Assembly (NCBI RefSeq): GCF_032854445.1
Contig: NW_027018207.1
Span: 1 to 57,448, forward strand
From: Liolophura sinensis
Taxonomy: Eukaryota; Mollusca; Polyplacophora; Chitonida; Chitonidae
Length of the DNA: 57,448 bases
Reading direction: 5' to 3'
Shown here: piece after piece, positions 11,481 through 23,129 of the stretch
Position numbering within the stretch: the first letter of the stretch is position 1
How the letters are laid out: every line of letters starts with the position of its first letter
Program-made: the position numbers and the translations under genes
Notes under the pieces: generated by a model
Seen by the model: the letters and a program-made list of their open reading frames with translations, nothing else
Told to the model about the DNA's origin: nothing
Databases searched by the model: none

Positions 11481-11601
11481 TTTGTCTGTAATGGCTTCCA
11501 GGGGAGGAGTGAGTAAAGTAGATTTCAGTATTGTTTCTTCTGATATACAAGTGATCTGTACATAAAGTTATGGTCTGAAAGGAATCATTTTTGTTTGTAA
11601 G

Positions 11602-11817
11602 AGAGGCCCTCTGTGGCCAAGAGGGTTAGAACCCAGGAACCTCTCACCAATGCGGTCGCTGTGAGTTTAAGTCCAGCTGATTTTGGCTTCCTCTCCGATC
11701 GTTCGTGGTCGGCCAGCCAGCTGCGGATGGTCGTGGGTTCCCCCCATCATAATGCTGGCCGCCATCGTATAAATGAAATATTCTTGAGTACGGTGTAAAA
11801 CACGAAATAAATAAATT
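11602..11817 (+). mobile_element. SINE family A
   Basis: Decayed head (ggccctctgtggccaagagggttag), B box (gagtttaagtcc), then tail gaaatattcttgagtacgg and aataaataaa. Copies at 16148 and 46065. Confidence 0.75.
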
Positions 11818-11869
11818 GTTTGTCAGAAGTTACAGCAAGTTACAGCAGCATTCTGGCCTTCTTTAAGGA

Positions 11870-12236
11870 TGGACCGGACCGGATAGCACAGTTGGTAGAG
11901 AGTCCGCAGGATAGATCCAGGAGCGGTAGATCCAGGATCAATCCTGAGAGTCACACCTAAGACTTCAAAAGAGGATGTTGTGACTTCCTCGCTTGGCGTT
12001 CAGCATGAAGAGGATAGTGCAACGACTTGTTGACCCGTATCAGTATTATGGCTCTGGAGGTGCGGCAGAGGTAGGTCGTCTGAGTGGAGCAGCACTAGAT
12101 AAAAGAACGGTGGAAATCCGTCCTGCAGCAAGGAGGCACATTACACGTGCATGCACCCTAATGACTCCTTCGTCGTCATGTGACTAAAAAATTGTGAAGT
12201 ACGACGTTAAACCCCAAGCACTCACTCACTCACTCC
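11870..12236 (+). mobile_element. SINE family B, plus-strand copy with CACT tail
   Basis: tRNA-like head with A box (tagcacagttggtagag) and B box (ggatcaatcc), a unique body, and the tail gactccttcgtcgtcatgtg then aagtacgacgttaaacccc and (CACT)n. The tail is the complement of those at 7-330 and 6450-6665, so these are one superfamily with different heads. Absent from unit 2. Confidence 0.8.
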
Positions 12237-14141
12237 TTTAAGGATGGCACTTGATGCGGTCAACGGTACTCTCTTGTGTTATCTTGTAGGAAGTTAACTG
12301 GGGGCCAGTTGTCTTCCATTACCGTTACATATGTCACAAGTGGAAGAGGCTAACAGTAACTCGTCAAAGGTCTGCGGTTTAGGCCTACTACGGTTTAATC
12401 CATTGGTAAGACTGACCACCGCTTAAGGAGTTTAACAACCGTCATATAATGATAAATAAATAATATAACAGAGTGTAGGCCTTGAACAGAATGAACATTA
12501 TGAACATAATAACATTTTTCCATTATCTTAAAATACCCCACATAATTACCTTTTACAAAGTATCAGCCCCGCCTGTGCATGCGTTACCGTTCAAAATCGG
12601 TAATAGAAGTTCTTAATATTTATGAAGCTAGTCACATTATAACTTTTTCGCGCATATGGGCGTGGCCTATTTCATTCGACTCAACCATATGCGGTGTGAA
12701 TGACTTGCGTTCAGTTCATGCGTAGACTGCTGAAATATGTATATTAAAGAAATGTGTTTAGGACTCCGGGAATAATGATTTCGCTCAGAAACGAACTCTA
12801 CATCACACAAGAGAACTGTCAATGTGGATGTGGATGTGATTTATAAAATTACTACAAAATATCTAGTGGGAGTGAGTGTCATGAAGCTGACATAGGCGTT
12901 CTCTGGGAGTTAAAGGGAAAATGGAAATGGAAGTCCAGTCTGTGAAGAAAACAGAAAATTGAAAGTAAAGGTGTAGAAAGGTGTTCACTGTTAAAAATAA
13001 CATAACTACACATACTAGTAACAATATACAAGTACAGGCCATGGTAACATGAATCAAACCAAAACATTAACGTCAGCTGGAAATTTAATTGTTTCTCTGC
13101 CATCATGTTACATGTTGTAGTGACATGACCCTTGTCGTTCCCCTTGTGACCTAATAGTGTGGGATAGTATATTTGTAGTAAACGTACCACAAGCCATAAT
13201 GTTTTGGTAAATTGGTACGATTCTCCTTACCAAGGGCAGTCTCGACCTTGTGCTTGTGGCCAAGAGGTCTTGCATGCGAGGTCTGGCCATAGCTAAATAT
13301 ACAAATTCTCACAATGCGGATCAAGGGAGAATACCCAGTATATCTGTCTTATATCCAATGATGAAAAAACGGTGTAAAAAAAAGGCCTGGAACCAGATCT
13401 GGATCACCATCATAATATATGGATGATTCCATATGTACATATTAAATACCGTAAATTACTGAATATCCTGCTTTAGTGTATTGTGTATTAGAATCATTGT
13501 TAAACAAAATGTTACGGGTGGTACCTAAAAAAGTGCAGCATTTTTTCAGATGAGGATTTGCACACATGTAGAGCACAACAACATGAGGGGGATATTCCAT
13601 CATTGATATGGTGTGTGCATGTTAATTACTGTAAATTACCAAATTCCTGACTTAGTGTATTGTGTATTGTTAAACAAAATGTTAGGGGTGGTATCTAAAA
13701 AAGTGTAGCATTTATTCAGCTCAGGATTTGCACATATGTAGAGCACAACAACATGAGGGGGATATTCCATCATTGATATGGTGTGTGCATGTTAATTACT
13801 GTAAACTACCAAATTCCTGACTTAATGTATTGTGTATTACAATCAGAGTTAAACATAATGTTATAAAATTACCAAATTCACGATTTCAGTACTTTACGTA
13901 TTGAGCTGAAGTTTTGCATTCATGTGCCTCGTACAGGCGAGCTCTTTGATAGTCTTGCTACCAAATATAAGTTCCATAAAGTTACTCACAAACGAAGGAA
14001 TAAGTGCCAACTATAGCATAACATCCTTAGAAGAGCCCGTTGTCCTCCAACCGTAAAGCTGGCTGCCCTCATATAAGTGAAATATTGTTGAGTAGTGGTG
14101 TGACATAGAGGTCCATGTAAGAAATGAATGTTTATTTGCAG

Positions 14142-14662
14142 ATTCTGTGCCTAAGAGGCGACGTGGTCGACGTGAGAAATTACAGCAGCCAACAGAGAAG
14201 AGAAGGACAAGCACGAGGCTGGCATCAAAATGCAAGCTTAGTGAGACATCAGAAACACACATCAGTGACGGTCTAGTGAGTGGAGCCAAGGGAGGTAAGT
14301 CTTCAAACAGTGGCTCTGCTCATAATGATGGTTCAGAGGATGAAACAGCTGATGATGAAACCGTTCACAACAGAATACTCAGCAACGAAGTCAAAATCAA
14401 CAGCACAGCAGCAGATGAAAGTGTAAAGAACAGAACTTCAGTTGATGAATCTGTGAACAGTGGAAATGTAGGTGAGGACACTGCTATCAATAGTTCTGCG
14501 GGAGATGTTGTGCGCAAAAGGCAGATTTCAAACAGCTCTTCTTCAAACAATTTAGTTTCAAACTCTGAATCTACTGACTCTGTGGAACGAGAGACTCAGC
14601 CACCAGAGAGCAAGAAGAGGAAGCGTGGCCGTCCAAATAAACTTGCAGTACAGAAAAATTAA
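14142..14662 (+). pseudogene. Duplicated terminal exon of the AT-hook gene (no upstream exon)
   Basis: Encodes the same 171-residue C-terminal protein as 9611-10131 without a single amino acid change, and keeps its acceptor (gtttatttgcag). The matching upstream exon lies outside the duplicated segment, so this copy could only be expressed as an alternative last exon spliced from 8343, skipping the first copy. It may equally be a silent duplicate too young to have decayed. An AATAAA is at 15050-15055. Confidence 0.6.
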
Positions 14663-15489
14663 AAAACTGTGCTAGGAGTAAAATAGAAAACTGTATCCAA
14701 TTTGATGGTAAACATTCACAAAAATTATTTCAAAATGACAAGGGTGGCTAATTCTCTCCACAGCTAATCTGCCACCAAACAGGAGGTTTCAGACCGATTT
14801 TGTCTGATTAATTTTCCAATAGGCAACCTATTTATTATCATGATTGATCATCATAATTGTTTATATCATTATTGATGAAATTATTTTGGCAGTACATAAT
14901 GGATAGAATAGTGGTGACACTTTCGGTGAAAGATAATTTTCCTACTGCATAAATATTAAATTTTATTATAAGTTTTGGTGAAGACAGAATCTGAAAAATA
15001 TGCTGCATGTACACGTATGAACATTATGAGAAGTTTTTTTGTGAGGAGAAATAAATTTGTTATACTAAACAAATTTGCATGAAGTGAAGGCTGTGATTCA
15101 CAAATATAACCTAACTGACCTAGAATTACGTCCATGACTTAGCTGCTCATTTTCACATCCTGATAGTTCATCTTGTTTTAGAAAGGTGTTTTGAGGTTTG
15201 TTTGTAAAGTAGGGTGATAACCCCCTGGAAAAATGTACATTTTATCACTGATATTTTATGACATGTATTTCCCTTGAAAAATGCATCCATTTGGTCGAAA
15301 TTTTAGGTCATTTAGATATATGGCTTTTTTGTGTTAGTTGTTTCAGCAAAATGGATGATCAAAATGCGCAAAATCTTTCCCATGGTGTCATATGCAATTT
15401 GAGAGAGTTACAGACTGCAAGATAGACAAGCATGATTGAAAACTGTCACACTCAGGTATACAGTAAAACCCACGAACACATTTTTTTAA

Positions 15490-16025
15490 AGGATGCAGAA
15501 TGAATTCTGATTGGCTGGTGTGAGAGATAGGTAAGTGGAGACTTTGTCTTGTCGATTCTGATTGACGGGTGTGAGAGAGGCAAGTCACACTGTGCCTTTT
15601 CGATTCTGATTGGCTGGTGTGAGAGATTAAGTCTCTCTTAATCCATTGACCGGATGTGACGTCATGCAGTCACAAGTGATAGGTTTAAAGGGATACATAA
15701 TCAACATTAAGTAGCTGAAATTGAAGGTTCCCTGAGTTAAACTTTGCACCTCATGCTTAAATAGATTTGTCATACCTCAAATTCAGCTTTGACTCGGCAT
15801 AACCTGGACCTCGTGATCTCTCACAGCAGCCAATCAGAAACGGTTCTATATCAGTTTAAGTGCTGGAGTAAATTCTCGAGTGCCAAGCACAAAGTTCAAA
15901 CGCGTGATAAACACAAGAAAATATTGTACATTATTCTGGACCCTAAGGAAAAAATCATGTAATCAGTAGCTACACGACGTTTGGACGGGTAAAGAGATTC
16001 GCGTAATAACCGAATGACGTCATTA
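15490..16025. promoter_or_regulatory. Second copy of the CCAAT/CRE region
   Basis: Same CCAAT repeat block and two perfect CREs (15657-15664 and 16015-16022). It has one short insertion relative to the first copy near 15945, which unit 2 also has. Confidence 0.35.
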
Positions 16026-16147
16026 TTTTGTCTGTAATGGCTTCCAGGGGAGGAGTGAGTAAAGTAGATTTCAGTATTGTTTCTTCTGATATACAAGTGA
16101 TCTGTACATAAAGTTATGGTCTGAAAGGAATCATTTTTGTTTGTAAG

Positions 16148-16363
16148 AGAGGCCCTCTGTGGCCAAGAGGGTTAGAACCCAGGAACCTCTCACCAATGCG
16201 GTCGCTGTGAGTTTAAGTCCAGCTGATTTTGGCTTCCTCTCCGATCGTTCGTGGTCGGCCAGCCAGCTGCGGATGGTCGTGGGTTCCCCCCATCATAATG
16301 CTGGCCGCCATCGTATAAATGAAATATTCTTGAGTACGGTGTAAAACACGAAATAAATAAATT
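16148..16363 (+). mobile_element. SINE family A (duplicate of 11602)
   Basis: Copied as part of the internal duplication; nearly identical to 11602-11817. Confidence 0.75.
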
Positions 16364-16415
16364 GTTTGTCAGAAGTTACAGCAAGTTACAGCAGCATTCT
16401 GGCCTTCTTTAAGGA

Positions 16416-16784
16416 TGGACCGGCCCGGATAGCACAGTTGGTAGAGAGTCCGCAGGATAGATCCAGGAGCGGTAGATCCAGGATCAATCCTGAGAGTCAC
16501 ACCTAAGACTTCAAAAGAGGATGTTGTGACTTCCTCGCTTGGCGTTCAGCATGAAGAGGATAGTGCAACGACTTGTTGACCCGTATCAGTATTATGGCTC
16601 TGGAGGTGCGGCAGAGGTAGGTCGTCTGAGTGGAGCAGCACTAGATAAAAGAACGGTGGAAATCCGTCCTGCAGCAAGGAGGCACATTACACGTGCATGC
16701 ACCCTAATGACTCCTTCGTCGTCATGTGACTAAAAAATTGTGAAGTACGACGTTAAACCCCAAGCACTCACTCACTCACTCCTT
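16416..16784 (+). mobile_element. SINE family B (duplicate of 11870)
   Basis: Same head, body and (CACT)n tail as 11870-12236. Its presence in both internal copies but not in unit 2 places this SINE insertion after the split of the units and before the internal duplication, unless unit 2 lost it. Confidence 0.8.
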
Positions 16785-17246
16785 TAAGGATGGCACTTGA
16801 TGCGGTCAACGGTACTCTCTTGTGTTGTCTTGTAGGAAGTTAACTGGGGGCCAGTTGTCTTCCATTACCGTTACATATGTCACAAGTGGAAGAGGCTACC
16901 AGTAACTCGTCGAAAGGTCGGCGGTTTACTACGGTTTAATCCATTGGTAAGACTGACCACCGCGTAAGGAGTTTAACAACCGTCATATAATGATAAATAA
17001 ATAATATAACAGAGTGTAGGCCTTGAACACAATGAACATTATGAACATAATAACATTTTTCCATTATCTTAAAATACCCCACATAATTACCTTTTACAAA
17101 GTATCAGCCCCGCCTGTGCATGCGTTACCGTTCAAAATCGGTTATAGAAGTTATTAATATTTATGAAGCTAGTCACATTATAACTTTTTCAAAGTTAATC
17201 ATTTGGAAATAGTACGAGCCTGATATTTATTCTGAATATATTTGGA

Positions 17247-17345
17247 TTTATTTGTATGGTGTTTTACGCCCTACTCAAGAATATTCACTCATACGAAGGC
17301 GGCTAGAATTATGGTGGGAGGAAACTCTACTGTGTAATGATTGGC
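17247..17345 (-). mobile_element. SINE family A tail fragment, reverse
   Basis: The reverse complement carries ccaccataattctagccgcc, then the attcttgagtaggg and gtaaaacacc tail blocks. Same fragment at 46867-46985; deleted from the first internal copy. Confidence 0.6.
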
Positions 17346-17619
17346 AGTGGGTCGCGCATGTGGGCGTGGCCTATTTCGTTCGACTCAACCATGTGCGGTG
17401 TGAATAAGTTGTGTTCAATTCATGCGTAGATTGCTGAAATACGTATAGTAAAGAAATGTGTTTAGGACTTAGGGAATAATGATTTCGCACAGAAGCGAAC
17501 TCTACATCGCACAAGAGAACTGTCAATGTGGATGTGGATGTGATTTATAAAGTTACTACAAAATATCTAGTGGGGGTGATTGTCATGAAGCTGACATAGG
17601 CGTTCTCTGGGAGTTAAAT

Positions 17620-18470
17620 TAGCCTATATCAAGAAAACTGCAAGTACAACGTGTGTCAGTGACTGAAACGGATGTGAAACCCTTCACATTTTCAATTAAC
17701 AGGATTTGTATAACGACAATTAGTGTTACAAAAATCGGAGAAAAACTTCCTAAATCTACTGGGAATGTGCATTAAATCAAACACGACGTGATGTAACATA
17801 TAGCTTGAATATATTTTTATATCTAATTCTATTTTTCACGTAGGAAGGAAATATCTTACCTGTTCAGTTGAGGCATCGAGCTTTAATAAACACTTGAGGA
17901 ACTGAAAACCTCGTCACAATGCTTGCGTTTTGGTACTGGGAGTGAACACATTTGTTTTAAGGTTACAATTGATCTTGTGGTCAGTATTTTTATTTAAAGT
18001 GTCCAAAAGGAACTTATGAAACAGAAAACTGTTGGCATGCTTTCTTTGCAGGAATCCGTCTTAATATACTTTTTTAGATCTTCGATGGTTTGTGTTGAAC
18101 GTTGAGCAGTGGTTCGGGTATATGCTAATGTGCGTTTAGATGCTTAGATTTACACTCAATTGTTGGAGTAGACACTTCCGGTAGATACAGCTGTGATTGT
18201 GAATAACGAGATTTTACTTATGACTAATGCAAACATGTCTTAACTAGTAATAATGATATTGTAAAAAAATTGTGAGCTTCGAAATCTCTTCATGAGGGGT
18301 CCAAAACATGGAAGCTAAAAAGGTTTATCCTTTCGAGCCGTGTATATAAAAAATGGTTGGAACGGGGAAAGGGAGGGCGTTAGCTTGTGAAGAAAAGTAG
18401 TTATCAATAGATCACACCGTATATTATAAAATACAACTGCTTTACACCAGAAACACAATCTTAACGACTA
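17620..18470. other. No gene recognised
   Basis: AT-rich and colinear with 47245-48040 of unit 2. No splice-bounded frame found. Confidence 0.55.
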
Positions 18471-18473
18471 CAA

Positions 18474-18665
18474 GTGTCGATACTTGTTGAATTTCTGAGA
18501 AAATACATGATTGTTCCAGCGGACAAAGCCCATCAGAATGATGGTATACTTGTACTCTCTAAAGCGGCTATTCTAACTCTAGGAAGTAACTTGTTTTCTT
18601 TAAGATCGTCAGACGTGGTCTTGCAGGCTGCAGAATTAAGCTTTATCTTGAGTTTCTGTTCGTAA
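18474..18665 (+). mobile_element. Possible Penelope-like element fragment (unit 1 only)
   Basis: The frame contains FLRKYMIVPADKAHQN, close to the conserved 'vvPADKa.nn' segment upstream of the reverse transcriptase in Penelope-like elements. Only about 30 residues look related. Unit 2 has unrelated sequence at this place (48042-48208), so this marks a rearrangement difference. Confidence 0.4.
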
Positions 18666-18715
18666 CCGATGGCTTTAGCAACACTGGTGACTTCCTCAAA
18701 ACAGTGCGCCTCAAA
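18568..18715 (-). other. Open segment on the minus strand, possible exon remnant
   Basis: The minus strand is open and reads through EEVTSVAKAIGYEQKLKIKL followed by NSAACKTTSDD. Unit 2 (about 48000-48340) keeps the frame and extends it for over 80 more residues, while unit 1 breaks off at the junction with the Penelope-like fragment. It has no recognised motif and no clear start. It could be an exon of an unseen gene or an old transposon frame. Confidence 0.3.
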
Positions 18716-19164
18716 ATGTGGAGATCACAGTACCGACCACTTCGAGGGTCCGTTCCACACTTGTGTATTCTTGACGAATTTAGTCCAGTCTTTGCAGCCT
18801 TTTCACAAAACCGATAGAAACACCCTCAACGTATAGCACTGATTCTTATATTAAAAAAAGACACTATGGCGACTATTTTCTCTGCTCAGATGACCTCACA
18901 CCTTGAGCGTTCAAAAATGTGGGGGTGGTCTTTAAAACGCTTTATATCGACAAGCAATCAGAATATGTGAATAAACGACATATGGAATTAATGCAAAAAT
19001 AAAGTACTTTTTCCTTAAATTATCTATGTAAAGCCGTTAGGGATGACCTTTAAGGATTTAACTTCCCCTCACCCCTAAGACATATGTTGTTGTTGTTACG
19101 TGACGTGAAATTCCGATTTTAGGTCATGGGCTTCCCCACTGAAGAGGATCTCTTTAGCGGCCCC

Positions 19165-21765
19165 ACAAGTGGTCTACAGCTGCCTCACAAATGTTGTACA
19201 GCAGCCACACAATTGTTCTTCACCTGCCTCACAAGTGTTCTTCAGCTGCAACACAAGTGTTCTTCGGCTCCCTTACAAGTGTTTTCCAGCTGCCACACAA
19301 GTGTTCTCCAGCTGTCACACAAGTGTTTTTCAGCTGTCTCACAAGTGTTCTTCAACTGCCCCACAAGTGTTCTTCAGCTCCCTCACAAGTGTTCTTCAGC
19401 TGCCACACAAGTGTTCTCCAGCTGTCACACAAGTGTTCTTCAGCTGCTTCACGAGTGTTCTTCAGCTGTCACACAAGTGTTCTCCAGCTGTCACACAAGT
19501 GTTTTTCAGCTGCCATTAGAGTTCTTCACCTTCCACTCAATTTTTCTCCAGCTGTCTCACAAGTGGTCCTCTGCTGTCACACAAGTGTTTTACAAGCAGC
19601 CACACAAGTGTTCTCCAGCTGTCTCCAAAATGTTCTACAGCTGCCACAACAGTGTTGTTCAGCTGCAACAGAAGTGTTCTTCAGCTCCCCCTCAAGTGCT
19701 CTTCAGCTGCCACACAAGTGTTCTGCAGCTGTCACACAAGTGTTTTTCAGCTGTCTCACAAGCTTTCTTCAGCTGTCACAGAAGTGTTCTTCAACTGCCA
19801 CACATTTGTTCTTCAGCTGCCTCACAAATGTTCCTCAGCTGTCACACAAGTGTTCTTCAGCTGCAACACAACTGTTCTTCAGCTCCCTCACAAGTGTTCT
19901 TCAGCTGCCACACAAGTGTTCTCCAGCTGCCACACAAGTGTTCTCCAGCTGTCTCACAAGTGTTCCTCTGCTGTCACACAAGTGTTCTACGGCAGCCACA
20001 CAAGTGTTCCCCAGCTGTCTCCAAAATGTTCTACAGCTGCCACATCAGTGTTCTTCAGCTGCAACACAAGTGTTCTTCAGATCCCCCTCAAGTGCTCTTC
20101 AGCTGTCACACAAGTGTTTTTTATCTGTCACACAAGTGTTTTTCAACTGTCTCACAAGCGTTCTTCAGCTGTCACAGAAGTGTTCTTCAGCTGTCACACA
20201 AGTGTTCTTCAGCTGCCACACACGTCTTTTTCTGCAGCCACACAAGTGTTCTCCAGTTACCACACAAGTGTTCTCCAGCTGTTACACAAGTGTTCTTCAG
20301 CTGCCACAAAGGTGTTCTTCAACTGCCACACAAGTGTTCTTCAGGTGCCTCGCAAGTCTTACATCAGCTGTTGCAACCGTTCTTCAGTTGTCACACAAAT
20401 GTTCTTCAGCTGCCACACAAGTGTTTTCTGGATGCTTCACAAGTGTTCTTTAGGTGCCATACAAGTGTTCTTCAGTTTCCTCACAAGTGTTCTTTAGCTG
20501 CCAGAAAAGTGTTCTTTAGCTGCCACACAAGTGTTCATTGAATACCTCACATGTGCTCTTCAGCTACCATAGGTGTTAATCAACTTCCACACCAGTGTTT
20601 TTCAGCTGCTTCACAAGTGTTATCCAGGTATCACACAAGCGTTCTTCAGCTGCCACACACATGTTCTTCAGCTGTTACACAAGTGTTTTCTGGATGCTTC
20701 ACAAGTGTTCTTTAGGTGCCATACAAGTGTTCTTCAGTTGCCTCACAAGTGTTCTTTAGCTGCCAGAAAAGTGTTCTTCAGCTGCCACAGAAGTGTTCTT
20801 CACCTGTCACACAAGTATTCTTCAGCTGCCTCACAAGTGTTTTTATCTGCCTCACAAGTCTTTTTCAGCTGTCTCACAAGCGTTCTTCAGCTGCCACACA
20901 AATGTTCTTTAGCTGCCTCACAAGTGTTCATTGAATACCTCACAAGTGCTTTTCAGCTACCATAGGTGTTAATCAACTTCCACACAAGTGTTTTTCAGCT
21001 GCTTCACAAGTGTTATCCAGGTGTCACACAAGCGTTCTTCAGCTGCCACACACATGTTCTTCAGCTGCCACACAAGTGTTCTTTGGATGCCTCACAAGTG
21101 TTTTTCAGTTGCCATTGGTGTTCATCAGCTTTCACACATGTGTTCTTCAGCTGCCTCACAAGTGTTTTTCAGCTGCCTCATAAGTATTCTTCAGCTGCAC
21201 AGAAGTGTTCATCACGTGCCACACAAGTGTTCCTCAACTGCCTCACAAGTGTTCTTTAACTGCCACAGAAGTGTTCTTCAGCTGCCACACATTTGTTCTT
21301 CAGCTGCCTCATCAATGTTTCTCAGCTGTCACACAAGTGTTCTTCAGCTGCAACACAAGTGTTCTTCAGCTGCCACAGAAGTGTTCTTCAGCTCCCACAC
21401 AAGTGTTCTTCAGCAGCGTCATAAGTGTTCTTCAGCTGTCACACAATTGTTCTTCAGGTGCCACACAAGTGTTCTTCAGCTGTCACACAAATATCCTGCT
21501 GCTGTCAGACAAGTATTCTTCAGTTGTCACACAAGTGTTCTTCAGCTGCCACACAAGTGTTCTTCAGGTGTCACACAAGTGTTCTTCAGTTGACTCATAA
21601 GTGCTCTTCAGCTATCACACAAGCGTTCTTCAGCTGCCACACAAGTGTTCTTCAGCTGTCACACAAGTGTTCTTCAGCTGACTCATAAGTGTTCCTCTGC
21701 TGCCACACAAGTGTTCTTCAGCTGCCACACAAGTGTTCTTCAGCTTCCACACAAGCGTCACCAAC
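19165..21765 (+). repeat. 22-bp minisatellite, about 118 copies (unit 1)
   Basis: The unit is close to ttcttcagctgccacacaag plus tg, 22 bases, with variants at the gctg(c/t)(c/t) position. Because 22 is not a multiple of 3, three copies make a 66-base cycle and all three plus frames encode the same 22-residue cyclic peptide (…SCHTSVLQLPHK…). The consensus has no stop in any plus frame, giving overlapping frames of up to 471 residues. A higher-order repeat of 393 bases is visible (aggtgttaatcaacttccac at 20571 and 20964). The longest frame is not kept in unit 2, so coding is doubtful. Confidence 0.95.
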
Positions 21766-21959
21766 AGCTTATTGTCACAAATTTCCCATGACCCATGAAC
21801 CAACACATCTTGTGTTATTTGAAAGATTGAACACACTTGCAACCATTAGTCCGCAGCATGCGCCTCCAAAATCCGTTAAGCTTGCTGCTTTCTTACGCTG
21901 TTAAAGTGCATGTGGGTTAAAATATTACTGAGTTAATCTCATGACATGCAATATTAATC

Positions 21960-22640
21960 ATCAAAACCACAGATGCCCGTCAACCAAAGATAGCAGAACT
22001 GAGAGTAAATTTTAAAAACTGCGGTGTCTTCAAACGCCTCACATTGCATAAGCATCAACTAGAAACAACAGAATTCAGAGTAAAGAGTTTGAACGACCGC
22101 AGTTCATGACCATTAAACAGAAACGACAAAAACCATGAGTAAAGGGGGAAAATACAGAATCTTTAAACGCCTCACAGTTCATGAGCATCAACCAGAAACC
22201 ACAGAATCCAGAATAAAGTCAAAAAACTATTTCATTCTCAAACGTCAAACAGTTCATTAGCATCAACCAGAAATAACACAATCCAGAGTAAAGTAAAAAA
22301 ACTATTTCATTCTTAAAACCCTCACAGTCCATGAGCATCAACCAGAAACCACACAATCCAGAGAAAAGTCGAAAAACCACTTCATTCTTAAACGCATCAC
22401 AGCCTATGAGTATCAACCAGGAACAACACAAGCCAGAGTAAAGTGGAAAAAAATATATTCTATCTTTAAACTGCGTCTACTGGAAACAACATAATCCAGA
22501 GTAAACTCAAACAGCTGCTCTATTTTCAAACTCCTCACTGTACATCAGCATCAATTTAAAAAATAGCAGTCAGAAAAAGTCAGAAAATTAAAATAAAATA
22601 ACACAAGTCAGAAAAACCTAGGATATCTTGAAACGCCTAG
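21960..22640 (+). repeat. 75-bp satellite, about 6-9 diverged copies (unit 1)
   Basis: Repeats of gcatcaaccagaaac...aatccagagtaaagtc...ttcattct...cgcctcacagttcatga with many differences between copies. The homologous array in unit 2 is about 32 near-identical copies. Confidence 0.85.
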
Positions 22641-22913
22641 TATTTCATGAGCATGACATGAGGCGTATGTAGCTGGTGTTTCTTGTTCCATCAACCAATG
22701 AAGAAGGAACTTCCAGTCATAGTCAAATTATACCTCATTTTACGTTCAGTGTTTTGATTTTAAAATTTACGTTGAACGTCTAGTTTTGAAAATTGATCCC
22801 GAACGGAGAACTTTTGTAATACATAGGTTTTTAAACCTGATTTGTTACTGTGTGTGTGTCAAGTATTCTTGAGTGCGGCGTAAAACACCAGTTTACCGTG
22901 ACTCATTAATGCC

Positions 22914-23129
22914 GGGGGCGTCCTTGGCTCAGTTGGTTATTGCGCTAGCGCGGCATAATGACCAAGGAGCCCCTCACCAATGGTCGTAAGTGGGAAGGTC
23001 TGTCATCAGCCTGCGGACGGTCGTGGGTTTTGTTCGGACGCTGCTTGTATATAGTACAAGTGCAAGTAAATGTATAAGTGAAATATTCTTGACTACGGCG
23101 TAAAACACCAATCAAATAAATAAATATAT
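22914..23129 (+). mobile_element. SINE family A
   Basis: Head gcgtccttggctcagttggtt, middle gaaggtctgtcatcagcctg, tail gtgaaatattcttgactacg and AAATAAATAAA. Homologous copy at 53709-53966 with indels. Confidence 0.8.

Larger units (their letters stand above)
8354..12908. repeat. Internal tandem duplication of unit 1, first copy
   Basis: This 4.55-kb segment is repeated at 12909-17612. The junction lies in GTTAAA: it occurs at 8354-8359 (left edge), 12909-12914 (junction) and 17613-17618 (right edge). Unit 2 has a single copy (about 42367-47240). The duplication starts 10 bases past the donor of the exon at 8162-8343, so only the terminal AT-hook exon was copied. Confidence 0.9.
12909..17612. 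repeat. Internal tandem duplication of unit 1, second copy
   Basis: Direct repeat of 8354-12908. It differs by small indels: it lacks a 35-base SINE tail piece near 14107, keeps a 170-base block (17180-17350) deleted in the first copy near 12650, and carries scattered point changes. It ends where unique sequence resumes (ttagcctatatc), matching 47240 in unit 2. Confidence 0.9.

Noticed and set aside
19126-20541. 471-residue repeat protein as a real gene
   Set aside because: All three frames are open because of the repeat consensus. The ATG-led frame ends after 115 residues in unit 2, and no splice or signal features support it.
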